Part shown: piece after piece, positions 36,421 to 43,807 of the stretch
Layout: every line of letters begins with the position of its first letter
Numbering within the stretch: the first letter of the stretch is position 1
Source: Variovorax sp.
Lineage (GTDB): Bacteria > Pseudomonadota > Gammaproteobacteria > Burkholderiales > Burkholderiaceae_C
DNA length: 64,000 bases
Assembly (NCBI GenBank): GCA_017744935.1
Contig: JAGIAI010000019.1
Span: forward strand, 1-64,000
Direction: 5' to 3'
Made by a program: the position numbers and the translations under genes
Notes under the pieces: model-generated
Databases searched by the model: none
The model's input: only the letters and a program-made list of their open reading frames with translations
What the model was told of the DNA's origin: nothing

Positions 36421-36822
36421 TTAGAGGGTGTATTCGCCGCTGGCTTCCGGCTGGTAGAGGATCTCCTCCACCCGCGCGCTGCGCTCATCGCCGCCGGGCG
36501 TCTTCCAGTGCGCCACGGCGCCGAGGCGAAGCCCGATCAGCCCCATGCCGACCGGCGAGAGCACCGAGAGAAAGCCCTTCGCAGGATCGGCTTCCGGCGG
36601 GTAGCAAAGCGTCATCTGGTCGCGCTGGCCAGTGCGCGCGTCCACGAGCGTGATCTTCGAATGCATGGTCACGATGTCGGCGGGCACTTCGCGCGAGCGC
36701 ATCACTTCGGCAAAGTCGAGCAGCGACTCGAGCGCTGGATGCGACCTGGCGTCCTGCAGCTTGCTGAGCCGGACGTGATCGAGTTCGGTGAGCACGCGCT
36801 CGCCGTAAATGGTTGCGGTCAT
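36421..36822 (-). CDS. rnk: Regulator of nucleoside diphosphate kinase, GreA/GreB-like
   Basis: A 133-residue Rnk protein: a short N-terminal helix (LTELDHVRLSKLQDA) followed by the GreA/GreB C-terminal FKBP-like domain (VTMHSKITLVDARTGQRDQMTLCYPPEAD, LSVLSPVGMGLIGLRLG, WKTPGG). Rnk binds RNA polymerase and affects nucleoside diphosphate kinase levels and alginate or stress responses in gamma-proteobacteria. TGGAGAG is placed before the ATG. It is followed by the EF-G-like gene after 15 bases. Confidence 0.87.
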   Translation of the reverse strand: MTATIYGERVLTELDHVRLSKLQDARSHPALESLLDFAEVMRSREVPADIVTMHSKITLVDARTGQRDQMTLCYPPEADPAKGFLSVLSPVGMGLIGLRLGAVAHWKTPGGDERSARVEEILYQPEASGEYTL

Positions 36823-37066
36823 GAAAAAACTCTCCAGTCGAATGCGGCCGCGAGCAGATGGCGGCCGCTGTCGCGCGGGGCGGGAGCCCGGCGATCGATG
36901 GTTGCGCTAAAGAAGGGGGAGCGGAGATCGCCGGGCGGAGGAGGGTGCGGCCGGCTGGCGCGTTCCCGCCATGCCGGCGAGCGTCGCCGCGGCATGGAGA
37001 TTGGCTTGGAACGAAGCGGGAAAGCGCATAGGCGCGGATTGTAGGCCGCCGCAGAAGCCAGAAACC

Positions 37067-37092
37067 CCGCGGAACCGGCTCCGCCGGGCCGC
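37067..37092. repeat. Dispersed 26-bp repeat, copy 2
   Basis: An exact reverse-complement match to 10166-10191. It stands just upstream of the duplicated hcp leader, and of the possible rnk promoter in the other direction. Confidence 0.75.
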
Positions 37093-37112
37093 CGGGGTCA
37101 CCCCCAGAAATA

Positions 37113-37225
37113 GCGCAAGCCGGCTTGATGTAAGCTGCTCGCGGCTCGGCGCCACCTGCCCTTGCAATGGCGTTGGAGTCAGCCGGGCGCATGTCGCATG
37201 CCCGACTTATTAGGGAGAGGATCGA
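37113..37225 (+). repeat. hcp leader, copy A
   Basis: This 113-base leader is closely repeated at 38757-38875. The best conserved block runs from the GATGTAAGCT segment to the CGCATGTCGCATGCCC segment just before hcp. A ribosome binding site (GGGAGAGG) precedes the hcp ATG. The block probably carries the promoter and 5' UTR of hcp. Confidence 0.8.
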
Positions 37226-37708
37226 ATGTCACAAGACATCTTTTTGAAGCTCGCCGGTATATTGGGCGAATCGCAGGACGCCAGCCACAAGGATGAAATC
37301 GAAGTCATCCGATGGGACTGGGGCATCAGCCAGGAATCATCGATGCACTCCGGTAGCGGGGGCGGGGCGGGCAAAGCCACAGTGAGTGACCTGAGCTTCG
37401 ACCATTACTTCGATCGGGCGAGTCCTAACCTACTGAAATATTGCCTGACCGGGAAGCACATCGACACGGCGACCCTGGTGGTCCGGAAGGCGGGCGGCAA
37501 TCCGCTCGAGTACCTCAAACTCACCATGGGCGACGTTGTCGTGACTGGCATTGAGCCAGTCCTGAAAGACACCATGGCGCGAGGCCGAGAGACGGTCTCC
37601 CTTTCTTTCGCGCGAGTCAGACAGGAGTACGTCCTCCAGAACCAGCATGGTGGGTCTGGCGGCACAGTGACCGCCGGCTTCGACATTCAGCGTAATTGCG
37701 AAGCGTAA
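37226..37708 (+). CDS. hcp: Type VI secretion tube protein Hcp
   Basis: A 160-residue Hcp, which stacks as hexameric rings in the T6SS tube and can carry effectors in its lumen. The family pattern is complete: SQDIFLKLAGILGESQD, EIEVIRWDWGI, SDLSFDHYFDRASPNLLKYCLTGKHI, ATLVVRKAGG, YLKLTMGDVVVTGIEP and the late VSLSFARVRQEYV. No other T6SS structural gene is in the window, so this is an auxiliary hcp island. The amidase effector gene follows after 11 bases, which suggests that this Hcp carries it. Confidence 0.93.
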   Translation: MSQDIFLKLAGILGESQDASHKDEIEVIRWDWGISQESSMHSGSGGGAGKATVSDLSFDHYFDRASPNLLKYCLTGKHIDTATLVVRKAGGNPLEYLKLTMGDVVVTGIEPVLKDTMARGRETVSLSFARVRQEYVLQNQHGGSGGTVTAGFDIQRNCEA

Positions 37709-37719
37709 GGAGGGTAGAA

Positions 37720-38319
37720 ATGTCTCTCTATATCTCCAAGGACGGCCACGTGGACGCGGAGCGCGTCAAGGTGAAAATTTTCCCGAATATTGAGCGCGGA
37801 GAAATGAAGGTTGTAAACGGCATTGTGCTGCATCAGACCGACGCCCCAACCGCTCAATCGACGTTCAATAGCTACACGGGCAAAAAGCCTGATGGTGCAC
37901 ATTTTCTAATCGACAAAGATGGCACCATTTATCAAACCGCTTCGCTGAATCGCCGAACTGACCACGCCGGGAAGCTGAAATCACGCTGCCTCGCGACGCA
38001 CACATGCACCGACGCCGAGTTCAAAACGGTGCAGCAGATGAGAAATAGATACACGGATCTTTCGCAGCGAGAGTACGCCAAATCGTTCCCGAGTCGCTAC
38101 CCCGCAAATACCGACTCGATCGGGATCGAAATCGTCGGAGATGCCGTGGGACCGAAGGGGCAGGAGGTCTTCGAGAGCGTCAACGACGCGCAAAACGCTT
38201 CGCTGAAGTGGCTCGTGCGGGAACTGGCGGATACCCTCAACGTTTCAATGCGTGAGGTCTATCGACATCCGGAAGTCTCGTACAAAAATCTGACCGAAGC
38301 GAGCACGGCAAAATGGTGA
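37720..38319 (+). CDS. N-acetylmuramoyl-L-alanine amidase, probable T6SS effector
   Basis: A 199-residue amidase_2/PGRP-fold enzyme that cleaves the bond between muramic acid and the stem peptide. Zinc-ligand candidates are GIVLHQT (His), NRRTDHAGK and the late YRHPEVSYKNLTEAS, where a Glu stands near the position of the usual last acidic residue. HFLIDKDGTIYQT and DSIGIEIVGD are family motifs. There is no signal peptide, as expected for a protein loaded into Hcp and delivered to a target periplasm. AAGGAGGG precedes the ATG at 37720. Its last 7 bases overlap the immunity gene. G+C is lower than in flanking housekeeping genes. Confidence 0.85.
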   Translation: MSLYISKDGHVDAERVKVKIFPNIERGEMKVVNGIVLHQTDAPTAQSTFNSYTGKKPDGAHFLIDKDGTIYQTASLNRRTDHAGKLKSRCLATHTCTDAEFKTVQQMRNRYTDLSQREYAKSFPSRYPANTDSIGIEIVGDAVGPKGQEVFESVNDAQNASLKWLVRELADTLNVSMREVYRHPEVSYKNLTEASTAKW

Positions 38320-38726
38320 AAACAGGCGGCGGTTGCCTTTTGCTCCTCGCGATCTTGTTTTCCAATTTGGCGAGCGCTAGGAGCGTGTCCGAACTCAAGA
38401 TCGAAGAAAGTGGAAGGACGCTCGACCCGAACACGGCCGAGGGGTGCGAGAAATTCAAACCGACCACAACACAGGTCAAGCGGTATTTCTCTAGGGCGTA
38501 TCCGGTGGAGCACCACATGATAACGACGACCCGTTATTCACCCTGCTACGCAAAAGGAACTATCACGTTTAGCGACGACAGCATGGGCACCTGGATACTC
38601 TACTCAGGTGGGACCGCGACAATCGACTGGAACCGCGGCCGAAGCGTTGATCTCCTTTACAGGAAGAATGGGTGGCACGACCCGTTCGCTGGCATGTACG
38701 GACTGTGCTCTGAGGGGGAATGCTAG
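38313..38726 (+). CDS. Periplasmic immunity protein for the amidase effector
   Basis: A 137-residue protein with a signal peptide (GCLLLLAILFSNLASA), which suits protection of the producer's periplasm from an incoming amidase. Cysteines occur in EGCEKF, SPCYAKG and LCSEGEC. The C-terminal pattern VDLLYRKNGWHDPFAGMYGL is shared with the second immunity protein at 39063. The start overlaps the effector stop (ATGGTGA). Immunity is inferred from overlap, export and the paralogue. The family has no name I can give. Confidence 0.75.
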   Translation: MVKTGGGCLLLLAILFSNLASARSVSELKIEESGRTLDPNTAEGCEKFKPTTTQVKRYFSRAYPVEHHMITTTRYSPCYAKGTITFSDDSMGTWILYSGGTATIDWNRGRSVDLLYRKNGWHDPFAGMYGLCSEGEC

Positions 38727-38756
38727 GAGGTTTCGAATCCCGCGCTATCCGCGGCA

Positions 38757-38875
38757 GCGCAAGCGCCGCGATGTAAGCTCCCCGCGGCTCGGCGCCACTC
38801 GCCCTGGCCCTCGCGATGGCGTTGGAGTCAGCCGGGCGCATGTCGCATGCCCGGCATTTCCAGGGAGAAGACCAA
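38757..38875 (+). repeat. hcp leader, copy B
   Basis: A direct repeat of the 37113-37225 leader, ending with a ribosome binding site (AGGGAGAAG) and the same ATGTCACAAGACATC start. It feeds the broken hcp::amidase frame and, beyond it, the second immunity gene, so it may still supply the promoter for that gene. Confidence 0.8.
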
Positions 38876-39069
38876 ATGTCACAAGACATCTTTTTGAAGC
38901 TCGCCGGTATATCGGCGAATCGCAGGATGCCAGCCACAAGGATGAAATCGAAGTCATCCGGTGGGACTGGGGGTTTGTCGACACGCTCAATGTCTCGATG
39001 AGCGAAATTTATCGGCATCCCGACATCGCCCGAAAAACTCCTACGGAAGCGGCGACCGCCAAATGGTAG
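38876..39069 (+). pseudogene. Broken hcp::amidase fusion remnant
   Basis: The first bases repeat hcp almost exactly (MSQDIFLKLAGI). One base is missing at about 38912 (ATCGGCGAAT against ATTGGGCGAAT), so the frame from the ATG ends after about 40 codons. In the second frame hcp continues as ESQDASHKDEIEVIRWDWG and then jumps directly to the amidase C-terminus, DTLNVSMSEIYRHPDIARK and PTEAATAKW. The amidase tail has diverged from the intact copy, so it came from a related but different effector. The stop overlaps the next immunity gene in the same way as in the intact pair. Confidence 0.85.
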
Positions 39070-39506
39070 GCCCATCGAAGCCTCTGTCGCTGGCGGGCGT
39101 AGCGATTGCGCTTGCAATGATTGGTCCGGGTCCGCTTCAAGCCAAAGAGGTGCTTGACGTCCGGATCACTGCGCTGGGGTTGAACGACAAATCGCTGAAC
39201 GACGAAAACGAGGAAAGGGCGTGTCGAAAGTTCAGACCGACTAGGAGGCAGATAGCTCGGTTCTTCAAGCGTGCTCAACCGCCGGCGGACAAAGCTGTAT
39301 TGCTCCATGAGCGCTACTCCTCGTGCGCTGCAGAAGGCTCAATCCGGTACACCGACGGGTCGTCGGGTCGATGGGTTTTGTTTTCTAGCGGCATGGCATA
39401 CGTCAGGTTTGACGATGGCACGACGGTCGATCTTTTCTACAAACGGAACGGTTGGCACGATCCGTACGCATATAGCTACGGGCTTGGAGAGGAGCCTGAG
39501 TGCTGA
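39063..39506 (+). CDS. Second (orphan) periplasmic immunity protein
   Basis: A 147-residue paralogue of the 38313 immunity protein, with signal peptide (PLSLAGVAIALAMIGPGPLQA), CRKFRPTRRQIARFFKRA, YSSCAAEGSIRYTDGSSGRWVLFSSG and VDLFYKRNGWHDPYAYSYGL. Identity to the first immunity protein is moderate, in line with protection against a different amidase variant. Its ATG overlaps the remnant effector stop (ATGGTAG). It is intact and sits behind a leader copy, so it is probably still expressed without its effector. Confidence 0.75.
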   Translation: MVGPSKPLSLAGVAIALAMIGPGPLQAKEVLDVRITALGLNDKSLNDENEERACRKFRPTRRQIARFFKRAQPPADKAVLLHERYSSCAAEGSIRYTDGSSGRWVLFSSGMAYVRFDDGTTVDLFYKRNGWHDPYAYSYGLGEEPEC

Positions 39507-39603
39507 CTGGGGCACTCCGCGTATCGTCCGTGTGCGGCAGAGGTTAGGGCGAGGATTCGAATCCCGCACACGAAGTGGGCGAGGCTGGGAGAGAATCAAA
39601 TCC

Positions 39604-42600
39604 ATGCTTTGCACTGCATGCGGGTTCGAAGCCGACGCCACGTTCGCCTTCTGTCCGAAGTGCGGGCAGCGTCTCGAGGTGGCGGCTCCCGAACCGGAAT
39701 CGGACCGCCGCCCGGTCACGGTCATGTTTGCGGATCTGTCGGGCTTCACCTCACTGAGCGAAGCCCTGGATCCCGAAGTCGTGCGTGCACTCCAGACAGA
39801 GCTCTTCGCGGAGATGTCTTCGAGCATCCAGCGACTCGACGGCTTTGTCGAGAAATATGTCGGCGATGCGGTGATGGCGGTGTTCGGCGCACCGGTCGCG
39901 CATGACGAAGATCCGGTGCGCGCGGTGAGTGCGGCGCTGCTGATGCACGAGCGAATCGCCGCGCTGAGCGAGCGCTGGCAGGCGCGTATCGGTCGAGCGC
40001 TGAACCTGCACATCGGCATCAATACCGGGCCGGTGGTGGCCGGGCGGATCGGTTCCAGTCCCACTGCCACCTATGCCGTGACCGGCGACACCGTGAACGC
40101 CGCGGCGCGCCTTCAATCCGCTGCGGGCGCGGGCGAAACCTTCGTAAGCCGCTCGACCTGGCTGCTCACGCAGCACGCCTTCGACTTCGAAGAGATGCCG
40201 CCGCTGCCGCTCAAAGGCAAGAGCCAGCCGGTGATCGCCTACCGGCTAGGCGCGGCGCTCACGACACCGCTGGCCGCGCGCGGATTGCAGGCGCATGGCC
40301 TCGCGACACCGCTCGTCGGCCGGGACGCGGACCTCGACGCGCTGGTCTGCGCCTTCGAGGCGATGCGGGGCGGGCAGTGCCAGCTTGTCAGCGTCGTCGC
40401 CGAGGCGGGCACCGGCAAGAGCCGGCTCGTCGCGGAGTTCATCGCGCAACTGCGCGCCTACGGCAGGCTCGATGGCGTGGCGGTGCGCAACGCCGCCTGC
40501 TCGTCGCTCGGCGAGCGGACCTATGGCGTGCCGGCTGCGCTGCTGCGCGATGCTTATGGTCTCTCGGAGCGGGAAGAGGTGGGCGAAGCACAGCGCAAGA
40601 TCACCGCCGCGCTCGCGGACCTGGGCGTTGACGCGCAGTTGCGTGAGCAGGTCGCGTCCTACCTCGGCTTCGTGCTAGGCCTGGAAGGCGACGATTCGCG
40701 CACGCGCTATCTCGACCCGGAACAACTGAAGCGGCAGATCCTTTCCGCCGTGCTTGCGGTCATCCAGCGCCGGCTCCAGCGCGAGCCGGTGATGATGATC
40801 GTCGAAGACCTTCACTGGGCCGACGCGGCGTCGCTCGACGTGCTGCGCTATCTGCTCGACCAGTTGGGCGGCAAGCCCTTCATGCTGCTGGTCACGCACC
40901 GGCCGGTACCGGAAGTCGGCGCGCTCGCTGGTGGGTCCGTGGCCCATACGCGGATTGCGCTGGAGCCGCTTTCGCGCGCCTGCAGCGCCACGTTGCTCGA
41001 TGGCCTGTTCGGTAGTTCGCGCCGCACGCTCCCGGATGAACTGCGCATGCGCATCGTCGAGCATGCGGGCGGCAATCCGCTTTTCATCGAAGAGATGGTG
41101 CGTGCGTTGATCGCCGACGGCGTGCTGCGCCAGCAGGCGGGCACCTGGATCTACAGCCCGGGCGCTTCGGCCGAGCAGGTGCCGCTGACGATCCATGGGC
41201 TGCTGCTGGGCCGCATCGACCGCCTGGCGGTGCCGGTGCGCCAGACGCTGCGTGAAGCGGCGGTGATCGGCCCTGTCTTCACCGAAGCGCTGCTTCGGGA
41301 TGTCGCGACCGCCCGCGCACGGGCGTTGACTGATGCGCTCGATGCGCTCGTCGAAGCCGGGCTGCTGTCATTGGCCGCGCCTTCGATCAGCCCGCCTGCC
41401 TTGCAGGACCGTCAGTTCCGTTTCCGGCACGGCCTGTTCCAGGAGGTGGCCTACGAGACGCTGCTCATGAGCCGTCGCACCGAACTGCACACCCGCATCG
41501 GCGAGGGGCTGGAGCGCCTGTGCGGCGGAGCGCCCCGTAACCTGGAGGAACTGCAGGCGCTGGCGCATCACTTCCGCCTCGGCGCGGACAAGCCGCGTGC
41601 GGTGCACTATCTCGTCGCGGCGGGCGACTGGGCGCGCAACAGCTACGCGAACGCGGACGCCATCCGCCACTACGAGTTCGCGCTGGAGACGCTTGAACAG
41701 GCCGGTGGCGCGGATGCCGGACAGCCCCTGCAGATCCGCGAGCGGCTTGCCGACGTGCTTGCCCCGGCCGGGCGGATCGCCGACGCGACGGCGCATCTCG
41801 AAGCGGTGCGCGAAGGTCATGCGCGCACCGGCGACCGCACTGCACAGGCGCGCGTGCTGCGCAAGATCGCCGCATTGCGCTGGGAAGTCGGCCTGCGCGA
41901 CGAAGCCCTCCAATGCCTGGAGACAGGACTGGCGCTGATGAACGAAGCGGCGCCTCACCCCGAGCTGGCGTGGCTCTTCCAGAAACGGGGCGAGCTGGCG
42001 TTCCGCAGTGGCGACAGTCATGATGCGCTGGCATGGACGCAGCGCGCACTCGCGCATGTCCGGGGCCTCGACGCGTCGAACGACGAACCGGCAGGCCTTC
42101 ATGGGAGCCGTGCGGCGGTCGCGCTGGCGCTCAACATCCAGGGCGTCGCTCTGGCGCGGCTGGACCGGCTCGACGAGGCCGTCGAGCGGCTGGAGCAGAG
42201 CATCGACGTGGCGCGCGCCGCCGATCTGCCGCAAGTGGAATGCCGGGCGCTCTCGAACCTTGGCGTGCTCTACAGTTCCAGCGACCCGCAGCGCGCCATC
42301 GACGCCTGCGAGCGCGGCTTGCAGACTGCGCATCGCATCGGCGACCTGGGCCTGCAGTCGCGCTTGTCGGCCAACCTGGCGGTCGCCTACTGCACGTTGA
42401 CCAACCGCTGCGACGAGCGCGGCATGGTCGCGGCGCATGACGCCATCCGCATCGACCGGAGCACCGGGCAGCTCGACCACCTGGCGGTCTCGCTCGTCGT
42501 GCTGGCGCAGATCTACCAGTGCCATGGCGATCCGCTGCGCGCGCTGCGCTACTACAAGGAAGCGCTGGTGCTGGCCGAGAAGTCCGGCGAGCCGCAGCTG

Positions 42601-42750
42601 CTCTTTCCCTGCTACGACGGCCTCGCCACGCTGCACCTCGATTTGGGCAAGAGCGAGGAGGCAGAGCGCTACATGGCGCTGGCCAGCGACATCTGCGAGC
42701 GAGCGGGGCTCGATCCCGATGCGCTGGTCGTCCTGCCGTTCCTGGCGTAG
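39604..42750 (+). CDS. Class III adenylate/guanylate cyclase - AAA ATPase - TPR protein with N-terminal zinc ribbon
   Basis: A 1048-residue signalling protein. An N-terminal zinc ribbon (CTACG at residues 3-7, CPKCG at 18-22) leads into a class III cyclase domain (about 35-215): FADLSGFTSLSE with the first metal Asp, KYVGDAVMAVFGAP with the second, and the TGDTVNAAARLQS region. A STAND-type ATPase follows (about 235-560) with AEAGTGKSRLV as Walker A and MMIVEDLHWADAASLDVLRYL as Walker B. TPR-like helices fill about 640-1048. It probably makes cAMP or another cyclic nucleotide when the TPR/ATPase part senses a signal. The start at 39604 puts the zinc ribbon at the N-terminus; a GGGAGAG lies 14 bases upstream. 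Confidence 0.88.
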   Translation: MLCTACGFEADATFAFCPKCGQRLEVAAPEPESDRRPVTVMFADLSGFTSLSEALDPEVVRALQTELFAEMSSSIQRLDGFVEKYVGDAVMAVFGAPVAHDEDPVRAVSAALLMHERIAALSERWQARIGRALNLHIGINTGPVVAGRIGSSPTATYAVTGDTVNAAARLQSAAGAGETFVSRSTWLLTQHAFDFEEMPPLPLKGKSQPVIAYRLGAALTTPLAARGLQAHGLATPLVGRDADLDALVCAFEAMRGGQCQLVSVVAEAGTGKSRLVAEFIAQLRAYGRLDGVAVRNAACSSLGERTYGVPAALLRDAYGLSEREEVGEAQRKITAALADLGVDAQLREQVASYLGFVLGLEGDDSRTRYLDPEQLKRQILSAVLAVIQRRLQREPVMMIVEDLHWADAASLDVLRYLLDQLGGKPFMLLVTHRPVPEVGALAGGSVAHTRIALEPLSRACSATLLDGLFGSSRRTLPDELRMRIVEHAGGNPLFIEEMVRALIADGVLRQQAGTWIYSPGASAEQVPLTIHGLLLGRIDRLAVPVRQTLREAAVIGPVFTEALLRDVATARARALTDALDALVEAGLLSLAAPSISPPALQDRQFRFRHGLFQEVAYETLLMSRRTELHTRIGEGLERLCGGAPRNLEELQALAHHFRLGADKPRAVHYLVAAGDWARNSYANADAIRHYEFALETLEQAGGADAGQPLQIRERLADVLAPAGRIADATAHLEAVREGHARTGDRTAQARVLRKIAALRWEVGLRDEALQCLETGLALMNEAAPHPELAWLFQKRGELAFRSGDSHDALAWTQRALAHVRGLDASNDEPAGLHGSRAAVALALNIQGVALARLDRLDEAVERLEQSIDVARAADLPQVECRALSNLGVLYSSSDPQRAIDACERGLQTAHRIGDLGLQSRLSANLAVAYCTLTNRCDERGMVAAHDAIRIDRSTGQLDHLAVSLVVLAQIYQCHGDPLRALRYYKEALVLAEKSGEPQLLFPCYDGLATLHLDLGKSEEAERYMALASDICERAGLDPDALVVLPFLA

Positions 42751-42754
42751 CGGC

Positions 42755-43765
42755 TCAGTCGGCTTCGATGCCGGTTGCCTTCACCACCTCGGCCCACTGC
42801 GCCGTCTGTGCCTTGACCGCGTCCGCGAACTGCTGCGGCGGCATGTAGTCCGCCATCGCGCCTTGCTCCAGCGCCTTCTGCTTGAACGCGGGCGAGGCAA
42901 CCACCTTCGCGATCTCGGTGGTCAGCTTGTCAATGATCGGCTTGGGCGTCTTGGCCGGCGCGAAGACGCCGAACCACGACGTTGCGTCCAGCTTCGGCAG
43001 GCCGGCCTCGGCGGTGGTCGGCACGTCAGGCAGGCTCGGCAGACGGGTCTTGCCTGTGGTTGCGAGCACGCGCAGCTTGCCCGACTGGATGTGCGGCACG
43101 AAGGGCGGCGCGGTGCCGAAGGTCAGGTCGACGGTGCCGCCGAGCAGGTCCTGCAGCGCCGGCCCGGTGCCCTTGTACGGCACGTGCGTGAGCTTGATGC
43201 CGGCCTGCTGTTCGAGCATCGCGCCGGTCGCATGTTGCAGTGAGCCGTTGCCCGACGAGGCGTAGTTGAGCTTGCCCGGATGGGCCTTGGCGTAGGCGAC
43301 GAGCTCGGCCATGTTCTTGATCGGCAGGTCGGCGCGGATCACCACGATCTGCGGGGCCGACAGCACGTTCGCGACCGGCGTGAGGTCGCTCGCCTGCCAT
43401 TGCATGGGCTGCTTGGTGACCAGCGGGGTGATGACGTGGTAGCCCGAGTACTGCATCAGCAGCGTATAGCCGTCGGGCTCGGCACGCTTGACCGCCATCG
43501 CCGCGATCGCGCCGTTGGCGCCGCCCTTGTTGTCGACCACGACGGTCTTGCCCAGCGCGGTGCCGAGGTCCACGCCGAGCATGCGGGCTGCGATATCGGT
43601 GGTGCCGCCCGCGGCGGTGGGCACCAGCAGCATGATCGGGTGGCTCGGGTAGCCGCTGGCCGCGTTCTGCGCGTGCAGCGGGCCTGTGAGCATGAGTGCC
43701 ATCGCGCCGAGGGCGCCCGTCGTGATGGCGCGACGCGTGAAGCGTTGGGTGGTTGTCGAGGTCAT
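42755..43765 (-). CDS. Bug family (TctC-like) substrate-binding protein
   Basis: A 336-residue Bug protein. It has a twin-arginine-like start (TRRAITTGALGAMALM) with cleavage near LHAQN, the signature IMLLVPTAAGGTTDIAARMLG, then VVVDNKGGANGAIA, YKGTGPALQDLLGGTVDLTFG and LPSLPDVPTTAEAGLP. TTT membrane partners are absent. It is the last gene of the CoA-transferase/lyase operon, 42 bases after the lyase gene, so it likely binds the carboxylate broken down by those enzymes. ACAAGGAGAC precedes the ATG at 43765. Confidence 0.9.
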   Translation of the reverse strand: MTSTTTQRFTRRAITTGALGAMALMLTGPLHAQNAASGYPSHPIMLLVPTAAGGTTDIAARMLGVDLGTALGKTVVVDNKGGANGAIAAMAVKRAEPDGYTLLMQYSGYHVITPLVTKQPMQWQASDLTPVANVLSAPQIVVIRADLPIKNMAELVAYAKAHPGKLNYASSGNGSLQHATGAMLEQQAGIKLTHVPYKGTGPALQDLLGGTVDLTFGTAPPFVPHIQSGKLRVLATTGKTRLPSLPDVPTTAEAGLPKLDATSWFGVFAPAKTPKPIIDKLTTEIAKVVASPAFKQKALEQGAMADYMPPQQFADAVKAQTAQWAEVVKATGIEAD

Positions 43766-43807
43766 GCGATGTCTCCTTGTTTCGTATGCGTGCAAAAAGA
43801 AAGGGGT

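Larger units (their letters stand above)
36823..37225. other. 403-base divergent spacer between rnk and hcp
   Basis: This spacer holds the GC-rich 5' region of rnk (36823-37040), a TACAAT on the minus strand (37038-37043) that could be the rnk -10 box, the second copy of the 26-bp dispersed repeat, and the hcp leader (37113-37225) that is duplicated at 38757-38875. A 40-codon open frame on the minus strand (36907-37031) has no ribosome binding site and is not called. Confidence 0.6.

Noticed and set aside
36907..37031. A 40-codon minus-strand frame (MRFPASFQANLH...) upstream of rnk
   Set aside because: No ribosome binding site, and the TACAAT promoter-like sequence lies only 7 bases before it. 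Not enough support for a gene.
38731..38745. T-loop-like TTCGAATCCCGC strings here and at 39553-39566
   Set aside because: They resemble tRNA T-arms, but no acceptor, D or anticodon arm can be folded and the 53-61 pair is wrong. A decayed att site is possible but unsupported.
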